DNA of 64,000 bases from Oscheius tipulae (Eukaryota; Nematoda; Chromadorea; Rhabditida; Rhabditidae), in the NCBI GenBank assembly GCA_037178975.1, contig JASJZH010000006.1:2728001-2792000 (forward strand). Reading direction: 5' to 3'. Under the pieces are notes generated by a model that saw only the letters and a program-made list of their open reading frames with translations, did no database searches and was not told the origin of the DNA. Positions 43,536 to 58,882 of the stretch are shown piece by piece. A program made the position numbers and the translations under genes. The number at the start of each line of letters is the position of its first letter. Position 1 is the stretch's first letter.

Positions 43536-46500
43536 CTACGATGAAGAAGAAGACTTGGATGATCTTTGTTTTGAACTGCTTCCAGATGACTTGGAGGATG
43601 AACTCGACCCTGACGATTTCGAAGTTCTACTAGGACGATCGTCGTCGCTTTCAAAGTCTGGCTTGTACTCTTCTTTCTAAAAGAGGTTATTTGAAAATAA
43701 GAAAAACGGTTACCTCGGAACTTTTGGACGAACCATTGGAAGACTTTTTCGATTTGACAGAGTAGGTCGCTCCACTTCCACCTGAGCCACGTCGGAGTGG
43801 AACGATCAGAGTCTTCACGTCGATGTCATCTGTCTGCAACTAACAATAAAGTTTATTAATACAAATATAGGTCAACACAAAAGACCCTTTTAAAAAACTT
43901 CAGAAATGAAAGAACCAATTTGTCAAGCCAAGACGAAAAAACAGTAATAACTTACTTTACCGAAGTTTACTATCGCCGATTTGGAATCCTTTGCCCCAGA
44001 CATGGCTTCTTTGAATTTCCGTTCCATGGCAAACTGTTGAGCTGAAGTGGATTGCTGTTCCATTACCAATGGTCTCGACAAAATCCTCTTTTTCATTTCT
44101 CTTAGCTCATGTTCGTACTCACGAGTAGTTTCTTTCATTGCTTGCCTGTAATATTAATGCTCATAAAGCATAAAGAAAATCAGACACCTCCGTTCTTCAA
44201 CCATTCTGTCAATATCCTTTTCCCTCTTCCGAGAAATTGACCTTCTTAATCTGCTCCTTTGGAGATCCATTTCTGCTTCATGTTCGACATCAGCATGGAA
44301 TCTACGTTCCTTCTCTGCCGTCTCTTGGTCTAGTCTTTTCCTATAAGTAAGCAATATGAAACACTTCAAAGACGGATTGCCTGATAGCTTCTGTTCTTAA
44401 TATTGAAGAATGGGTCTCCTGGACGGGAAAAATTGGTTCAAGATTAGGCGATGGTCTTCGAGAGTTTGTCAGTTTTGGTGGTGAGGGACTGTCATGCTAT
44501 AAAGAAAGTGTAAAATGGGCTGAATTGTTTTACCTTATGTCGTTTTGCGTTCTCGGATAATTTGAAAGGAACGGGGACCGTTGGTGGCTTGGACGTATAG
44601 ACCCGTTGCAGTTTTTCATTAAACTGAAAACGATAAGCAACCAATATGAACATACCTCTCGATGTAGTCTTCTGAAATCAGGCACCGACTGACGTCTGTC
44701 TTTCCTCACAGGACCCTCTTCTCTACAATGCTGATGCCGTAAGTGGAAAGCGACATTGGTACGGACCGAGTGTTCCTGAGATAGATTTTGTCAGTTTTGG
44801 TGGTAGACTGTCATGCTACAAAGACAGTGTATAATGGACTGGATTGCTTTACCTTATGTCGTTTTGCGTTCTCAGATAGTTTGAAAGGGGTGTGAATTGA
44901 AAGGCAATCTTACTTTTAACCCTGGTGGCGTATGAGCTTCTGCCAACAATTGAACAGCCCTTTTGTTCGTCTCTCGACCTCGTCTGTACGAGTATAGATG
45001 AGGAGCGACATATGTTGAGGCTGGAACAGGCTTGACCTGGTCTGAAAAGGTCTCATGCGTTAATTCATTTTTAATCTAAAGTAACCACGCCCCAATAACA
45101 CAGAAGTACTAATGCATTTTACAAGGTGAATTTAATTTTTATCCAGACAATTTCCATTTTAACGTTTTGTACAGCCTGAAGCACCCGAAATAATGTAGTT
45201 TTGAGCAGTTCTCGAGATGTTTTAAGTGAAAAATTAAGGTCGAAAGTCCCTCACGGAGCGGTCGCACGTTCCCATTTTCGAACTAACGTCAATGTCGGTA
45301 GTGACTAACAGCTAGAATATCAGCTAATTTTAGGCTAGTTTTGTTCAAAAACTTACGGAATACAACATCTCCCATGCTTTTACTCCTCACAAGAGTAGTT
45401 TGCAGTTTCAAGTTTGTCTGCAGCCGCTTTCGGATAGCCTAAAATACCAGAATTGCTAAAAAAAAAAAAGTGGTTTCTTACGTCGGCGTAGCGTTTATCT
45501 TCTACCCGAGGATTGTCAGTTTTGTAGGTCGTCATGGGAACTGGATGTGCTTTGAATCTGAAGCAACGACAGTTACATTCAGTAAAATTAGTGTTTACTG
45601 TTTGTGACTACTCTCTTCTTCCTGAAGTTTGGCTTTCTCTGATTGTTCTTTCTCGTCTAACATTTTTTCCAGAAACTTTCTAGCATAGGTGTTCCCTTTG
45701 TACCTTCTGAATAATACAAAGTCAAGATATTTGAATATAATACCTCTGCATGAATGCAAATGGTTTTGGCACAGTTACTTGAGCTGATCCCGGTCGTTTA
45801 CTTTCTTTCTTTACTGCATCCTTCGATCTTAGATCTTGGACAGATACGGATTTGACAGCCAGATTTTGCGATTTGTCTTTGTCTTCCGGTTCAAGCTGCA
45901 GTCGCAGATCAGCTGTTGATATAGAGTTTGCTTCGCTTATCATTTGCGGCTCTCCCACAGCGTCTTGTTTCTAAGTTTTCTATAAGTCAGAAATGTATTC
46001 AGAGACCCACTTTATAGTGATGTCGATACTGTGAGGGGCGAAATGAGTTGGGCCGAGGCTGATAATTAATGTCAACGCAGAATAAGTAGTAATACCTGGT
46101 AGGAGCTTGGACCTTCTGATGAATTGTCATCAGGATCTCGAGCCTTACTCGGCTCTGCTTTGCTATGTTGTTGGCGGAAAGTTCGTCTGTAGGTTCTAAG
46201 ATTGCGAATAACGTCGGCGGCATCTCGAACTATTGGCTTCGAGAAGGAGGCTCTTCGACCACCTCCAAACTCTTCTTCCTCGCCACGAAGTTCTATTCGA
46301 CTAGCAAATTTGTGTGTTACAAAAATTAGGAAACTGACCTATTTTCTGGAGGAGCTTTACTTGTAAACTTGATCGGCACCTCGCTCCAGAAATGATTGCA
46401 GCCCGGAGATCTAAACGAAACGACCTGTTTCGTTTATTCTCGCACAGCCTACTTGTGATATGTTGCACCGCTGATATGATTCCTCGGAGGAAACTGAGTC

Positions 46501-46689
46501 TGCTGTAAGAGCATATCGGTAGTCTCTTTGTGCTTCGAGCGTAGGAATGCCAATTTGTTCATGAAATGTTGATCTTTCAGCAATGAATTGTCCTGAAAAC
46601 CTAGTTTTCTTCGTTGAATAGAACGCTACCTGCTCCAGAGCACATAATAAATTCTGTGTCGCAACCAGTGTCTGCTCTATTGGGTCCAT
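43536..46689 (-). CDS. FAM161-like (UPF0564) ciliary/centriolar protein
   Basis: The start at 46689 gives MDPIEQTLVATQNLLCALEQ joined in phase to DNSLLKDQHFMNKLAFLRSK. The central region has the FAM161 signature: AQVTVPKPFAFMQR, FKAHPVPMTTYK, VPDFRRLHRE and PTVPVPFKLSENAKRHK, that is, repeated Val-Pro-x-Pro-Phe motifs between charged helices. Long Arg/Lys/Glu coiled-coil segments follow (RLDQETAEKERRFHADVEHE; REYEHELREMKKRILSRP). The last exons encode a Ser/Lys-rich tail (KSSGSSSSSKSSGSSSKQRS) and stop at 43536. FAM161 proteins bind microtubules at centrioles and in the connecting cilium. The orthologue in C. elegans is not known to me. The gene contains an internal duplication of an exon-intron unit. 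It is divergent, so family membership rests on the motifs and needs a profile search. It lies directly upstream of che-12, also ciliary. Confidence 0.65.
44463..44569. repeat. Intragenic duplication, copy A
   Basis: About 105 nt spanning the end of the exon encoding PFKLSENAKRHK, the 38-nt intron after it, and the start of the next exon (HDSPSPPKLT). It is nearly identical to copy B at 44783-44888. Confidence 0.85.
44783..44888. repeat. Intragenic duplication, copy B
   Basis: The second copy of the exon-intron-exon unit at 44463-44569. It encodes PFKLSENAKRHK again, and then HDSLPPKLT after its intron. The intron differs at several positions, while the splice sites and the coding motif are kept. 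Confidence 0.85.
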
Positions 46690-47270
46690 TCATTCACTCC
46701 GGTAGGAAAAGCTACTGTTACAAACTGAAACCTTACTTAACTGCATAGTGGGTCTTAGAATAACTTGCAAGTAACAATCAGAATTAAATGACATTGAGAA
46801 AACGGAGAGGATCGAAAATAAGCGATAGCAGTAGCTCTACAGGAAAAGCTGTTTCGAAACTTCCGCGTTTTTAGGAACGCTGGGTTGTTGCCCTGACAAA
46901 ATTGCACATGTTGTTGGGTAAGCAATGGCGTAAGGTGTGCCTCCTGGCTGTCCGTTTCCTGGCCAACGCCAGCTGGATCGCCCACCATGGACGTGCAATT
47001 AGAACTACCCGACGTAATCCGCTGCTTTTAGCCATCAGCGTCCTCCCTGATTGTAAATATCGATTCAAGAAATGGTATTCATTTAGAAAATAGTATAAAT
47101 CTCAATGTTAACAGGCCAAGGATTATGTCATGAAATCTCGAACAACTACAAGCTTCTACTAACAACTCGTATGGCGAGTATCTACTGGGACATACAAGCA
47201 GAAATACCAGAAATAGTTCAAAGGGTACAAATATGGCATCATACAATGGCAGACTTCGATGTAAATATAA
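46690..47270. other. Spacer between the FAM161-like gene and glycogen phosphorylase
   Basis: About 580 nt without coding evidence. It should hold the promoter of the FAM161-like gene. I looked for an X-box here and found only a poor match near 46890. Confidence 0.5.
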
Positions 47271-50172
<2,902 letters not shown>

Positions 50173-52136
50173 GGCTCCTGAAAGACGCTTGGTTACAGCA
50201 AAGAAAACAATGTCGAGACGAAAAGTTGGCTTAACAGACGGATCACGTGAAATCGTTGTGATCGCGAAGCGCGGACATTTTATCAATAAGCGCGATCCCC
50301 AAACAGGACCCTTGATAAATAAACAGATCGAGATCTTTGACTTTCTATTAAGACCAATGGAACGACAATGAATAAGAAGCAAGGACATGTTATTTATGTT
50401 TAGAAGCGGTTTCTAAAGTTTATATGAAATGTTGGTTTTCAATCAAATTAACCGATTACACCATTAAGATGGAAAATCGGAAATCAGCGCAGGTCATTGC
50501 ATTGGCAGAAATCAAGGGCTCGCGAGAGAATCGATAGCAGCTAGAGAGTCGGGCCGCAAAACAACAACTCGCAGTAGACGCACATCTCAGGATCGACGCG
50601 GTCCTCGACGCGACGGTGACCCCTGGTCATTTGGGGGACTACCGCGGTCAGTGACGTAGTCTCAGACAAGGGACCACTCAGAGAACCAGCACCGAAAAGA
50701 AAGCACTATGACTTTGCAATGCTTTTGCAAACTGTACACAATTTATACTTTAAAAAGCTAAAGTGTATATCAAAAACTATTATGTTGTCAGCTGAATATC
50801 TTTTCGATCAAAAATTTTTAAAAAAGCGTATGGCTGCCAAAAAACGGCTCTATGCACGTTTGTTCCAGATGTCGATACGAGTCGGGTGCCCTATTTGCAG
50901 GAACATCTGCAGCAAAACACACGCAATAGTAAGTTAGAGAAAGATGAGCAGATCGTCATAAAAACTTTGGTGTCGGAAAACAGATGTGTTCCGGAGAAAG
51001 GAAGTGTCAGCTGCTTTGCCAGCTTGCTCCCAGGAAGATGTAACAAACAGAGCCAATGACCACGTCGCAATCGTGTGTGGGAGATGATAACAAGAGACAA
51101 ATACCAATGTGATGGATAGACAAATCGAGGCAGGAGAGGCTTTTTTGACACAAAGGTGTATCAATGAATAACCCCCAAAGGAGTAAAGTCACTTTTTGTA
51201 TTGAAGAAGTTTGGAGAGTTCTATTCAATTTGTTTGTCAAATACTACTCGAGTGTATAGAAAAAGTGTGTTCTTTGGACGCCCTATTCCTTTATCGCTCC
51301 CGGAAAAGACATTACTCTGCAATCGGTGCCGATTTTCTACGGTCAAGAAAACATCAACAGGGAGATAAGAGAGATAAAAAGCGGGGAGCGGTATTCCCTT
51401 GGAAAATAGGCAGACGGCAGTGTAGGACATTCGAAGGATAATCGAAATCTTCTCTGCTACGTGCAGGCGCCGAGTTCTGGTTTGAGCCGGCCAGACGCGC
51501 TTGATGGAATGTCCGGCAGTTCAAAGTATGAGCAGCTCATTTTGGGATCAGACGAAAAGATCAAAATGGGAGTAATAGTAACAATTAAGAAGAAGTCGAT
51601 CTCACGAAGAACGAAAACGGTAAAATATTTGTGGATCAAACCCCTCGCTGCTATTAAAATGTACGTGCTCTCAAAGGCGTGTAACAAGTTTATGCATGAA
51701 GGAAAAAAACAGAGAACCAACCTTTTTTCTTCTGCTGGTCCATGGTATTCCACTCGAAGCAACTGAAGAGATAGGGCTGTCCTTGGAAATAGGGAACTAC
51801 CTGTAAACAAAATGGCGTGATGTCAACACGCACACATTGCTTAAAAACACTTTTCTGTGTACTACGATAAGAAACGATCAGTACATTACATTACGAAACG
51901 TTAGGTACAGAAAGAGTCATGCGACAATACGCATATTATGAGATATCTCAGACATGCAAAATATGTAAGTAATGAGTTTTTTAGTCTGATAATGGTAATA
52001 TTAATCGATCAACTACCACCAAATGAACAAAATCAGCTATCTTTTTCGTAATGTAATTTTTGGTTGAGAACGCTCAACAGTCATGAACCACATGCAAAGT
52101 AGATACATCCTCTCTGCGTTTGGTCCGCAAATCAGT
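50173..52136. other. Upstream region of glycogen phosphorylase
   Basis: About 2 kb with short overlapping open frames on both strands (for example near 51007-51240 and 51457-51810), none with a recognisable family or a clean splice pattern. Probably promoter and 5' flank. Confidence 0.45.
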
Positions 52137-52156
52137 GCTTCCGTGGCGCAATAGGC

Positions 52157-52192
<36 letters not shown>

Positions 52193-52209
52193 GAGCCCAC
52201 CCGGGAGCG
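52137..52209 (+). tRNA. tRNA-Asn (anticodon GTT)
   Basis: A 73-nt cloverleaf. The acceptor stem GCTTCCG pairs with CGGGAGC (one G-T pair) and is followed by discriminator G. The D-arm has GCGC/GCGC ends. The anticodon stem TTCGG/CCGAA encloses loop CTGTTAA with anticodon GTT. The T-arm is GGTGG-TTCGAGC-CCACC. There is no intron. It has a T-rich Pol III terminator (CTTTTTG) about 5 nt downstream. Confidence 0.97.
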
Positions 52210-52826
52210 AAATCTTTTTGCCTTTTTGAATATAAGGACTTAATGAAAAGAGAGCCACCAAAGTATAGTGTTTGTTGCTAAACGCAGGCTAAAGTTGGAA
52301 ATACTTCGGCACTGGCTTGTTCTAAGCCGGAAACCGTAATTGCTGAACAATGTTTGTTTTGTGAGGCAAGTGGACCTTTAAATACGATTCACAGTTGAAA
52401 GCATGTGAATCCGTAAGTGTTTGTATCTAGTGTTATCTTCACTCCATAGAACGTTTACTTTTTTTCAATACTTTGGTCTCATTCTCGACCAAAACAGCGA
52501 CTGACAAACATCTTATCCGGTTCTGAGATCATTAGGTGCTCCTGAACCTGACAAACAACTTTTCAGCTGAACACCATGCGAACAAAATAAAACCTTTTAT
52601 TGATTTGCTATACAATCGGGGCAGTTTGGACAAAGTGTAAAGCTTTTTCTGTCTCTACAGAAACTAGAGAACACTAGCAGACAAAACGAGTCATTCTGAT
52701 ATTTTTGTGGATGAAAGTTAAAGGAGAATTGGATCTTGGAGAAGATCTTTTTGGTGATAAAATTGGAAAAGCATAGAGAAGAGAGGATCCGTCAAAATGT
52801 ATACTGCGATGTAAGCCAGAATTTTT
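52210..52826. other. Spacer after the tRNA
   Basis: About 620 nt with no coding evidence. It includes the 3' flank of the small secreted-protein gene on the minus strand. Confidence 0.5.
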
Positions 52827-53344
52827 CTAGCCGTGGTGGATGTGACGTTGATTCTTTCGGCCCAACTTGTGCCATTCACTAAAACCTACGGCTCCCGGGT
52901 AGTAATAGACCTCCATGACCCATTTGCGGTAGGAATCTCGGGAAATTATCTAAATAACACGGTTTTTGATATGCTTGAAAGACAAACTTTTCTTGGCGAT
53001 TTGGCATAACGATCCCCAGGGAATTCTACAAAAAGAGTCCAGTACCCTTTTCGTCGAACCTGAACTGTGTGTTCAAAAAAGCGATTCAGCTTACTTCGAA
53101 AGTGTGTTCGAATGTGTTGCCGGCGGAAACATTGAAATCTGCCGTGTTGTCGACTCCGACTAATCGGAAAAACGTCGCGTCACTGACGTTATGGTTTCTA
53201 TAAGAAAAATTTAGAGAACTAACATGTCACAACGAACCGTATATAGAGGGTGAGGTCGTACTTTCTGCCTTTATATGGATGGTATTTTCGCAGTTGGCAA
53301 AACTGGCATAGGAACAGCACCACAACCAGCTGCAACAACCGCAT
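52827..53344 (-). CDS. Small secreted protein, about 110 residues, unrecognised
   Basis: Three exons join with correct phase: 53344-53238, 53197-53095 and 52949-52827. The first starts MRLLQLVVVLFLCQFC, a clear signal peptide, and then YHPYKGRKYDLTLYI. The second reads NHNVSDATFFRLVGVDNTAD and FNVSAGNTFEHTFE. The third reads IISRDSYRKWVMEVYYYPGA and ends GRKNQRHIHHG with a TAG. Introns are 40 and 145 nt with TTATAG and ATTTAG acceptors. The mature part of about 90 residues is rich in beta-type hydrophobic/polar alternation and lacks cysteines, so it may be a small beta-sandwich. There are two potential N-glycosylation sites (NVS). I do not know the family. No exon here passes 60 codons, so simple ORF scans would miss it. 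Confidence 0.65.
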
Positions 53345-56300
53345 CGAAATCAGCACATACGAAGAGGCCTAGAGTATGCTATTGAAAAGAATAGTGTTTG
53401 GTTACAGAATAACTTGAAAAAGTTCATATATTGTCAAAGAAAGGGTTTTTGGGGCACTAAATGTCCGTTTTCTTATAAAAACAAATTATCTTCATTCTCA
53501 TCAGTGCGCCGCGATAGGAACAAATTTTGGTTTTTGCTTCTACGCTCCCATTTCCTTGCCTTTAATTGTACTAGAAACTATTCTAAAAGAAACTATACTC
53601 AACCTATGTAGTACTTGCGTTTTCTGAGACAGGCAATTCGATCAGTATATGTTTAAAATTGTACTGGGCGCCTTATGTAGAGCTACTGAGAAAGATGCAA
53701 TAGGTGTTGAAATCGGAAAACACTGCCGATCCGGATGTTGCAGGTGAGCAACGCCGACAGCCATTTTAACCATAACATGTTCCTGTGAAAAAAAGTAACG
53801 TACTACTAGTAAAGTCTATAGAATCAAAACTATTCGTAGCGAAAATAAACTGTTTGATGAGATTGCTAGATTAGAGGAAATCGAAATATCATGCCGAGTG
53901 TCAAAAACCAACTATACTAAAAGGTAAGCTGGAATCACTGAAGAAGAAGCTACATTGTTTTTGTTGTGTGGGTAAACATCTAATTCTCACTCGTCCCGAC
54001 TCCGCTTATCCCCTAATGCCTTGGGGGCCTATTTATGCTGTTTTCGTGTAGATATATCATAGTTGTGGGTAGCTTCTCCATCAGTAGAAAAAGAAGGAGA
54101 GAAAGTGAAGAAAGGAAGCGGTAGAAGTCGGTTAGATGACCAAAACTATTGTACATCAAAACACAATTACATATTATACAACTACCGAAACGATCTACAG
54201 AAAAACTGTTAGAGACTAGACTAATTGGAACTCAATGTGCGTTGGTCTTGGCCAATATAATGCGAGCTACTAGATTTGTTTTTCCAAAACGGAAGTTGAA
54301 TCTCAAATGTCATGTGCTTCATCTCTTACCAGAGACTCTTCCTCACAGGCGCTGATTTAAAGGCACAGTAATTCAACTAACAGACAGAAAAATGGACGCC
54401 CGCGCTTGACATAATTCTATAAACGATACCATAGGTGTGTAAGTAGTGTTTTGTATACAAATAACTCACCGGATAAGCATGTACTGCAACTGACCCGTGT
54501 CCTGAAAATAAATGATGATCAAGAGGACGAGAACTAATGAAGCATGATCAAAAACAGGGACGGATGAAATGCTTTCAAGGGCAAGGCCAGCTTGAATGGC
54601 GATTGGCGTAATAGTATTGGCTTCGTGTGAAGATCAGATCCTATCTGGAAAAGGTGATGCTGGGATGCCCCGCTACTTTGGCCCCGAGACAAGTTTCGCG
54701 CTTCACCTCCCGCTACAAGAGTCTAAGTAGCAACGGCGCTAAGAAGGCTTAAGAAGCAGGCTAGTTGCGGTGTGAAAAGACTACCATTTGCATATGAATA
54801 CAGTCCCCTATGTCGTCGAAATCGGCGCAAAAACTTGGAGAGAAGAGGAGTTTAGAGAAGGTAAAACAGCGGAGAAGCGGCTTTAAATTAGGCAGCTCCC
54901 AAAGGGGAGAGAGTTCCGACATCGTTCGGAAGATCTAAGAACGGAGACAGAGAGAACAACCCACTCAAAGTGCTGTAAAACAGACCGCATCATGGTGATT
55001 ACGAGCACAAAAAGAACCTCCAACGGTGCCAATTGTCGAGAGTTTTGACAGATTATGACGCCTTGTCGACTCGTAGCGAGCCACATACACACGCATCTCT
55101 CGTAGTCCCTCTGGCTCGCTCGGCGTGCCATTAGATAAAACAAATGACAAGACAACAAACAGCTAGGAAGAAGCGGGAGAAACGACCCTCATTATAGAGG
55201 TCGTTTAGGGACCGAGAGTGCACTTTTTTGTAACCTTGTCACAAAAGATTGCCACGGAGAGGGATGGAGGTGTGAATGCGAGTTAGGCCACCTCCTCTAA
55301 AAACCAAAACCGGTAAGTTAAAGGATCGAAAATTGACTTTGATCACTGGAAAAAGGCTAACAGGAAATGCAGATACACGCGGCGGTATCTCGCGGTCATT
55401 GCTCCCTCTGTTTGCAGAAACAAGGGGTGCTCCAAGTTTCTTCAGGAGCACAACCGGTCCAGAGACTTTGGAACGTTGAATTCTCAAGAAGTTGAAATGA
55501 TTTGTCATTGGTATCTGTTCGAAAATCAACAAGTTGAGTCAGCGAAAAGAGAAGGAGGTAATCGAAAACGTCAAGAAATGCTTGCGAAAGGAGGACGAGC
55601 GAACAGTCATTGTAGCGATTCCAGTAATTTTCTACTTTACAAGAACAAGAGGAAACGTTGTTCGGGGTAGGCCATCCCTAGCAACATAAAGTAAAAAATA
55701 CTAGTTTTGCTCCACCATGTGGTGTTGTCGGAAAAAATGCTGGTCCGCAAACGGCCAAATGGCGGCCACGAAACAATAACGTAAACTATTAGCAGAGGCT
55801 TGTTAGTGTGCGCCTGCTGGAGAACCGTAAGTTCTCAAATTTCCTGACCACCTTTGTGCAACATCTTCTCGGGAGTGGCCAATTAGAAACGAGAGCGTGA
55901 TTTGAATGGTGTAGTAAATTAATGAGTCATCCTCTGTTTGCAATTTGGGATCCTACATTGATTCTTCTGACAGATGCGCGGCTAGATAAGTAAGTGGAGA
56001 GCAATGGCACCACACCTCTTCTTAAAAAAGCTATCGAACTGACAGCCTGAGGAGACATGCGATACCCTTCTCTTGGCTCTTTGGTGAATTATGGCGGTTT
56101 TTTGTGCTTTTACCAATGCATTGGATAACGAAGAAGAAGCAGAAATTTGAGAAGACAGGCCTGGCCGACGAGAATCATCAAACAGAAATGCCGACAACGG
56201 CAAACAGCAGACTGAACACCGAATTAGCCACGCCGAGTGCGAAAATCGGCATCGGAACCCGGACAAAAAAAAGAGCTAAGAGGGCGGACAATCAGCGAGT

Positions 56301-57830
56301 TGGGTCAAAAAAAAAATTTGTTTTGACTGTCAACTTTCATCCCATCAACAGTACAGCGGGTCCGAGAGTCAGATTCAGGTGAAAAAGAGAGTGCTGTGGC
56401 TTTTCGACCAGTCAGATGTGAAAAATGGAAGGATATTAACGTCGGATGGGCGAACGACAAGCAAGAGAAACATAAAGAATGCGAGAGAAGGTGATAGCGG
56501 AAACAAACATGTCTCCTCACCTTTTCTTGAGTGTTTTCTTCACCTCGCTTATTTACAGAGGCAATCAAGGGCATCTGAGAATTGCAACAAGAAAAATTCA
56601 AAGTACTACCGGTTTAATCCAAAGTATGAATTGATGCCATTTCGTGACATGTCTCCGCATTTTGACACTCGGATTAAATGGCGGATTGAAACGGAAGGCC
56701 AGTTTGCAACATCTGGTGCGAGAGGACCTCCCGTCGGCCCTGATTTATGCTTAATCGGGGGTAGCTAAGATTATGTGACAAGTCAAGATGTAAGACCACG
56801 TCGACAAGGATTTACAACCGAAAAACTTCGCAGCTTGACCCTTCCGAAAGAGCAAACAAACGTAAGGTGTGAATGGAGAGATTGGCTACACAACAAATGA
56901 TGCCACAAAAGTGGGTAGAGTTGCGAGACCCCGTCGTAATAATACCCTATTCCTCGTATCATCGTTTTGAACGAAGAAGAAAAGTCGGTGTTCAATTGCC
57001 TTTAGTTGATTGTTAATGGCATTGTCGTAGCGGGTAGAATGCAGACTGACAACCGACATGATACGCAATGGGTGTAACCGTTTTGAAACCCCCTTTTGTG
57101 GCAACTTGTGACTATGACTTATAACTCATCACAAAAATAGCAAATAGTATACGATATAGGATAAGAGAAGAGCGAGTAATGTTAAAAAGAAATGATTTTC
57201 TTGTCAATGGTAATATAAAATTTGTATCCTTACATATGAACCAGCAGAAATGACAGTATGGAGAAAATGTTTTGAAAACTCTTGTCCTTGACATACGGAA
57301 AATCTTCTCATTTCTAGACGCTAACCAACTCGGTTAACAAAAAGCTTGAAAATGATACACAGACATTGAAAAAGAAATTGGGGTACGGAAAAGAAGCAAG
57401 ATGCAAATGGATAAGAATTTGGCAACAATACTGAAAAGTAAAATTTGGTGGCCGCTATCGGAATTGCCACGCGCTACTGAAACCAGAATAAGTCGTTGTC
57501 CAAATAAATGCAGCACACGTCCAAATAAATGCAGCCTCGTACTATTAAAAGTTTACCTAACATGGAAACTGACAGGAGCGTAAGTCTTTTTTTATGACAA
57601 TGATCGTCTGACAAGGCAGGACGAAGACAATACACGAAGACATGGGTAATAAATGCGTGTTCTCGTGTTGCGCAAAAGCGGGGTCGGCTTGTTTTCCTTT
57701 GTTATGGCAATCACTCTTGTGGCCTTGTGCCAGCCGATCGCCGTCGCTTTCACACTTTTTGAGTACTTCTTCTTCTTGTCCGGGTCATTCAAGATTCGTT
57801 CCACTTCACTTTTATATAGCTGTTTCCTAG
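53345..57830. other. Large gene-poor interval
   Basis: About 4.5 kb with only scattered short frames. Two things are visible. One is an isolated 32-nt exon-like unit at 54470-54501 on the minus strand (TTTTCAG before, GTGAGT after). The other is a possible minus-strand 5' segment near 53780 beginning MLWLKWLSALLTC after a TTTTTTTTCACAG acceptor. Neither can be tied to a gene. Confidence 0.4.
57498..57534. repeat. Direct repeat of 16 nt
   Basis: GTCCAAATAAATGCAG occurs twice, at 57498-57513 and 57519-57534, a period of 21 nt. A small tandem duplication with no visible role. Confidence 0.85.
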
Positions 57831-58882
57831 ATGGTGGCCATCAATTTCAATCAATTTTATGTGCCAAGGAACCTGATGACGTTTCCTGTAAAGTATTTTT
57901 ATTATTCTGCGTCGTTACTACCTCTTTCTGCTTTAATTTTGGTGTTCGTGATAGGGGCTATGTTTCATCCAAAGTTGTTATTCGATTACTATTGGATGTG
58001 CGGGGTAAGTCGTTTTGATCTACTACTTTCGCTTTTTTTTCCAAAGCTGCCAACATTTATACCAATTTTTGTACAAAATTGTTAACCACTCTTTTTCTTT
58101 TTAGCAAGCTCATCTGCCCTCGATCTCTCGAATTATAAACATGCCAATTGAACGAACTGTCTTTCAACTGCTTATCATGCTTGACGTTCCTTTCAGGTTA
58201 TTCTCTCTGTGGTATCATGGTAAATTTAAGTTTTGAACGATATCACAATTTTCAGTTAAACTTGTGACACCAGCCAAAGACGGTGTCATAACAAAAGGAC
58301 TGAGATACGGGATGACCATTTCGAGTATAGCCGAGATTACAGCACTGTCCTTTTTGGTCACAGTTGGCGAACACGAGAGTGGAAGTGCCCAAGGGCATAT
58401 GACTCACTTTTTTGCTGATATTTCAGATCTTCATGTTGTGTTTTTCTGTATATTCACTGTGTCTTCTTTTGGCTACTTTTTATCACATTCTCTCTGCTTG
58501 CGTTTTGCCTCGGATCGAACGACAATGGTAGGGCATTTAATTTGGTCCTTAGCATACGACTTCTAACCTTCTTTACTCAATACACCCTTTTCAGTTCGAA
58601 GGTGGTTTCAACGGCAGGATGGGTTCAGTTCTGACCTTGGCAGTCACTGTTCCCTTGATATTCACATTCTTCACTCTATACAATGGTTTCTGTGTTCCGT
58701 ACAGTAAGTTCCATTGATCCTTCAACAGATTTAACATGTTTTCAGCATACGAACTGTTCGCTCTATTCGAATACATCACAATAACTGCAATGGTCTTTTA
58801 TCACACAACATCATATTATCAAATGTGTGGACAAGTAATGATAGTCTATCCACGGCACCAGCAAAAAGTTATCAAACTCTGA
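57831..58882 (+). CDS. PGAP2/FRAG1-family membrane protein
   Basis: The ATG at 57831 directly follows a TTTCCTAG acceptor, fitting trans-splicing. Five exons give a protein of about 255 residues: MVAINFNQFYVPRNLMTFPV, then a helix SLLPLSALILVFVIGAMF; next HLPSISRIINMPIERTVFQL and LLIMLDVPFRLFSLWYH; then ISSIAEITALSFLVTVGEHE and LHVVFFCIFTVSSFGYFLS; then MGSVLTLAVTVPLIFTFFTL; and finally YELFALFEYITITAMVFYHT. The Leu-Pro-Ser-Ile-Ser motif, the Pro-x-Arg helix, the Glu-His loop and the late FE-YITITAMVFYH helix match PGAP2 (FRAG1/DRAM/SFK1 superfamily). PGAP2 is a Golgi/ER protein that remodels the lipid of GPI-anchored proteins. Nematodes have several divergent PGAP2-like genes, so the exact role is not certain. 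The stop is at 58882. Confidence 0.8.

Noticed and set aside
46885-46905. GTTGTTGCCCTGAC as a possible X-box for the FAM161-like gene
   Set aside because: It fails the central AT and the terminal RAC positions of the consensus.
52037-52261. Minus-strand 74-codon frame containing GGLEPPTFRLTAERAAYCAT
   Set aside because: It is the antisense translation of the tRNA-Asn gene, a well-known false protein in databases.
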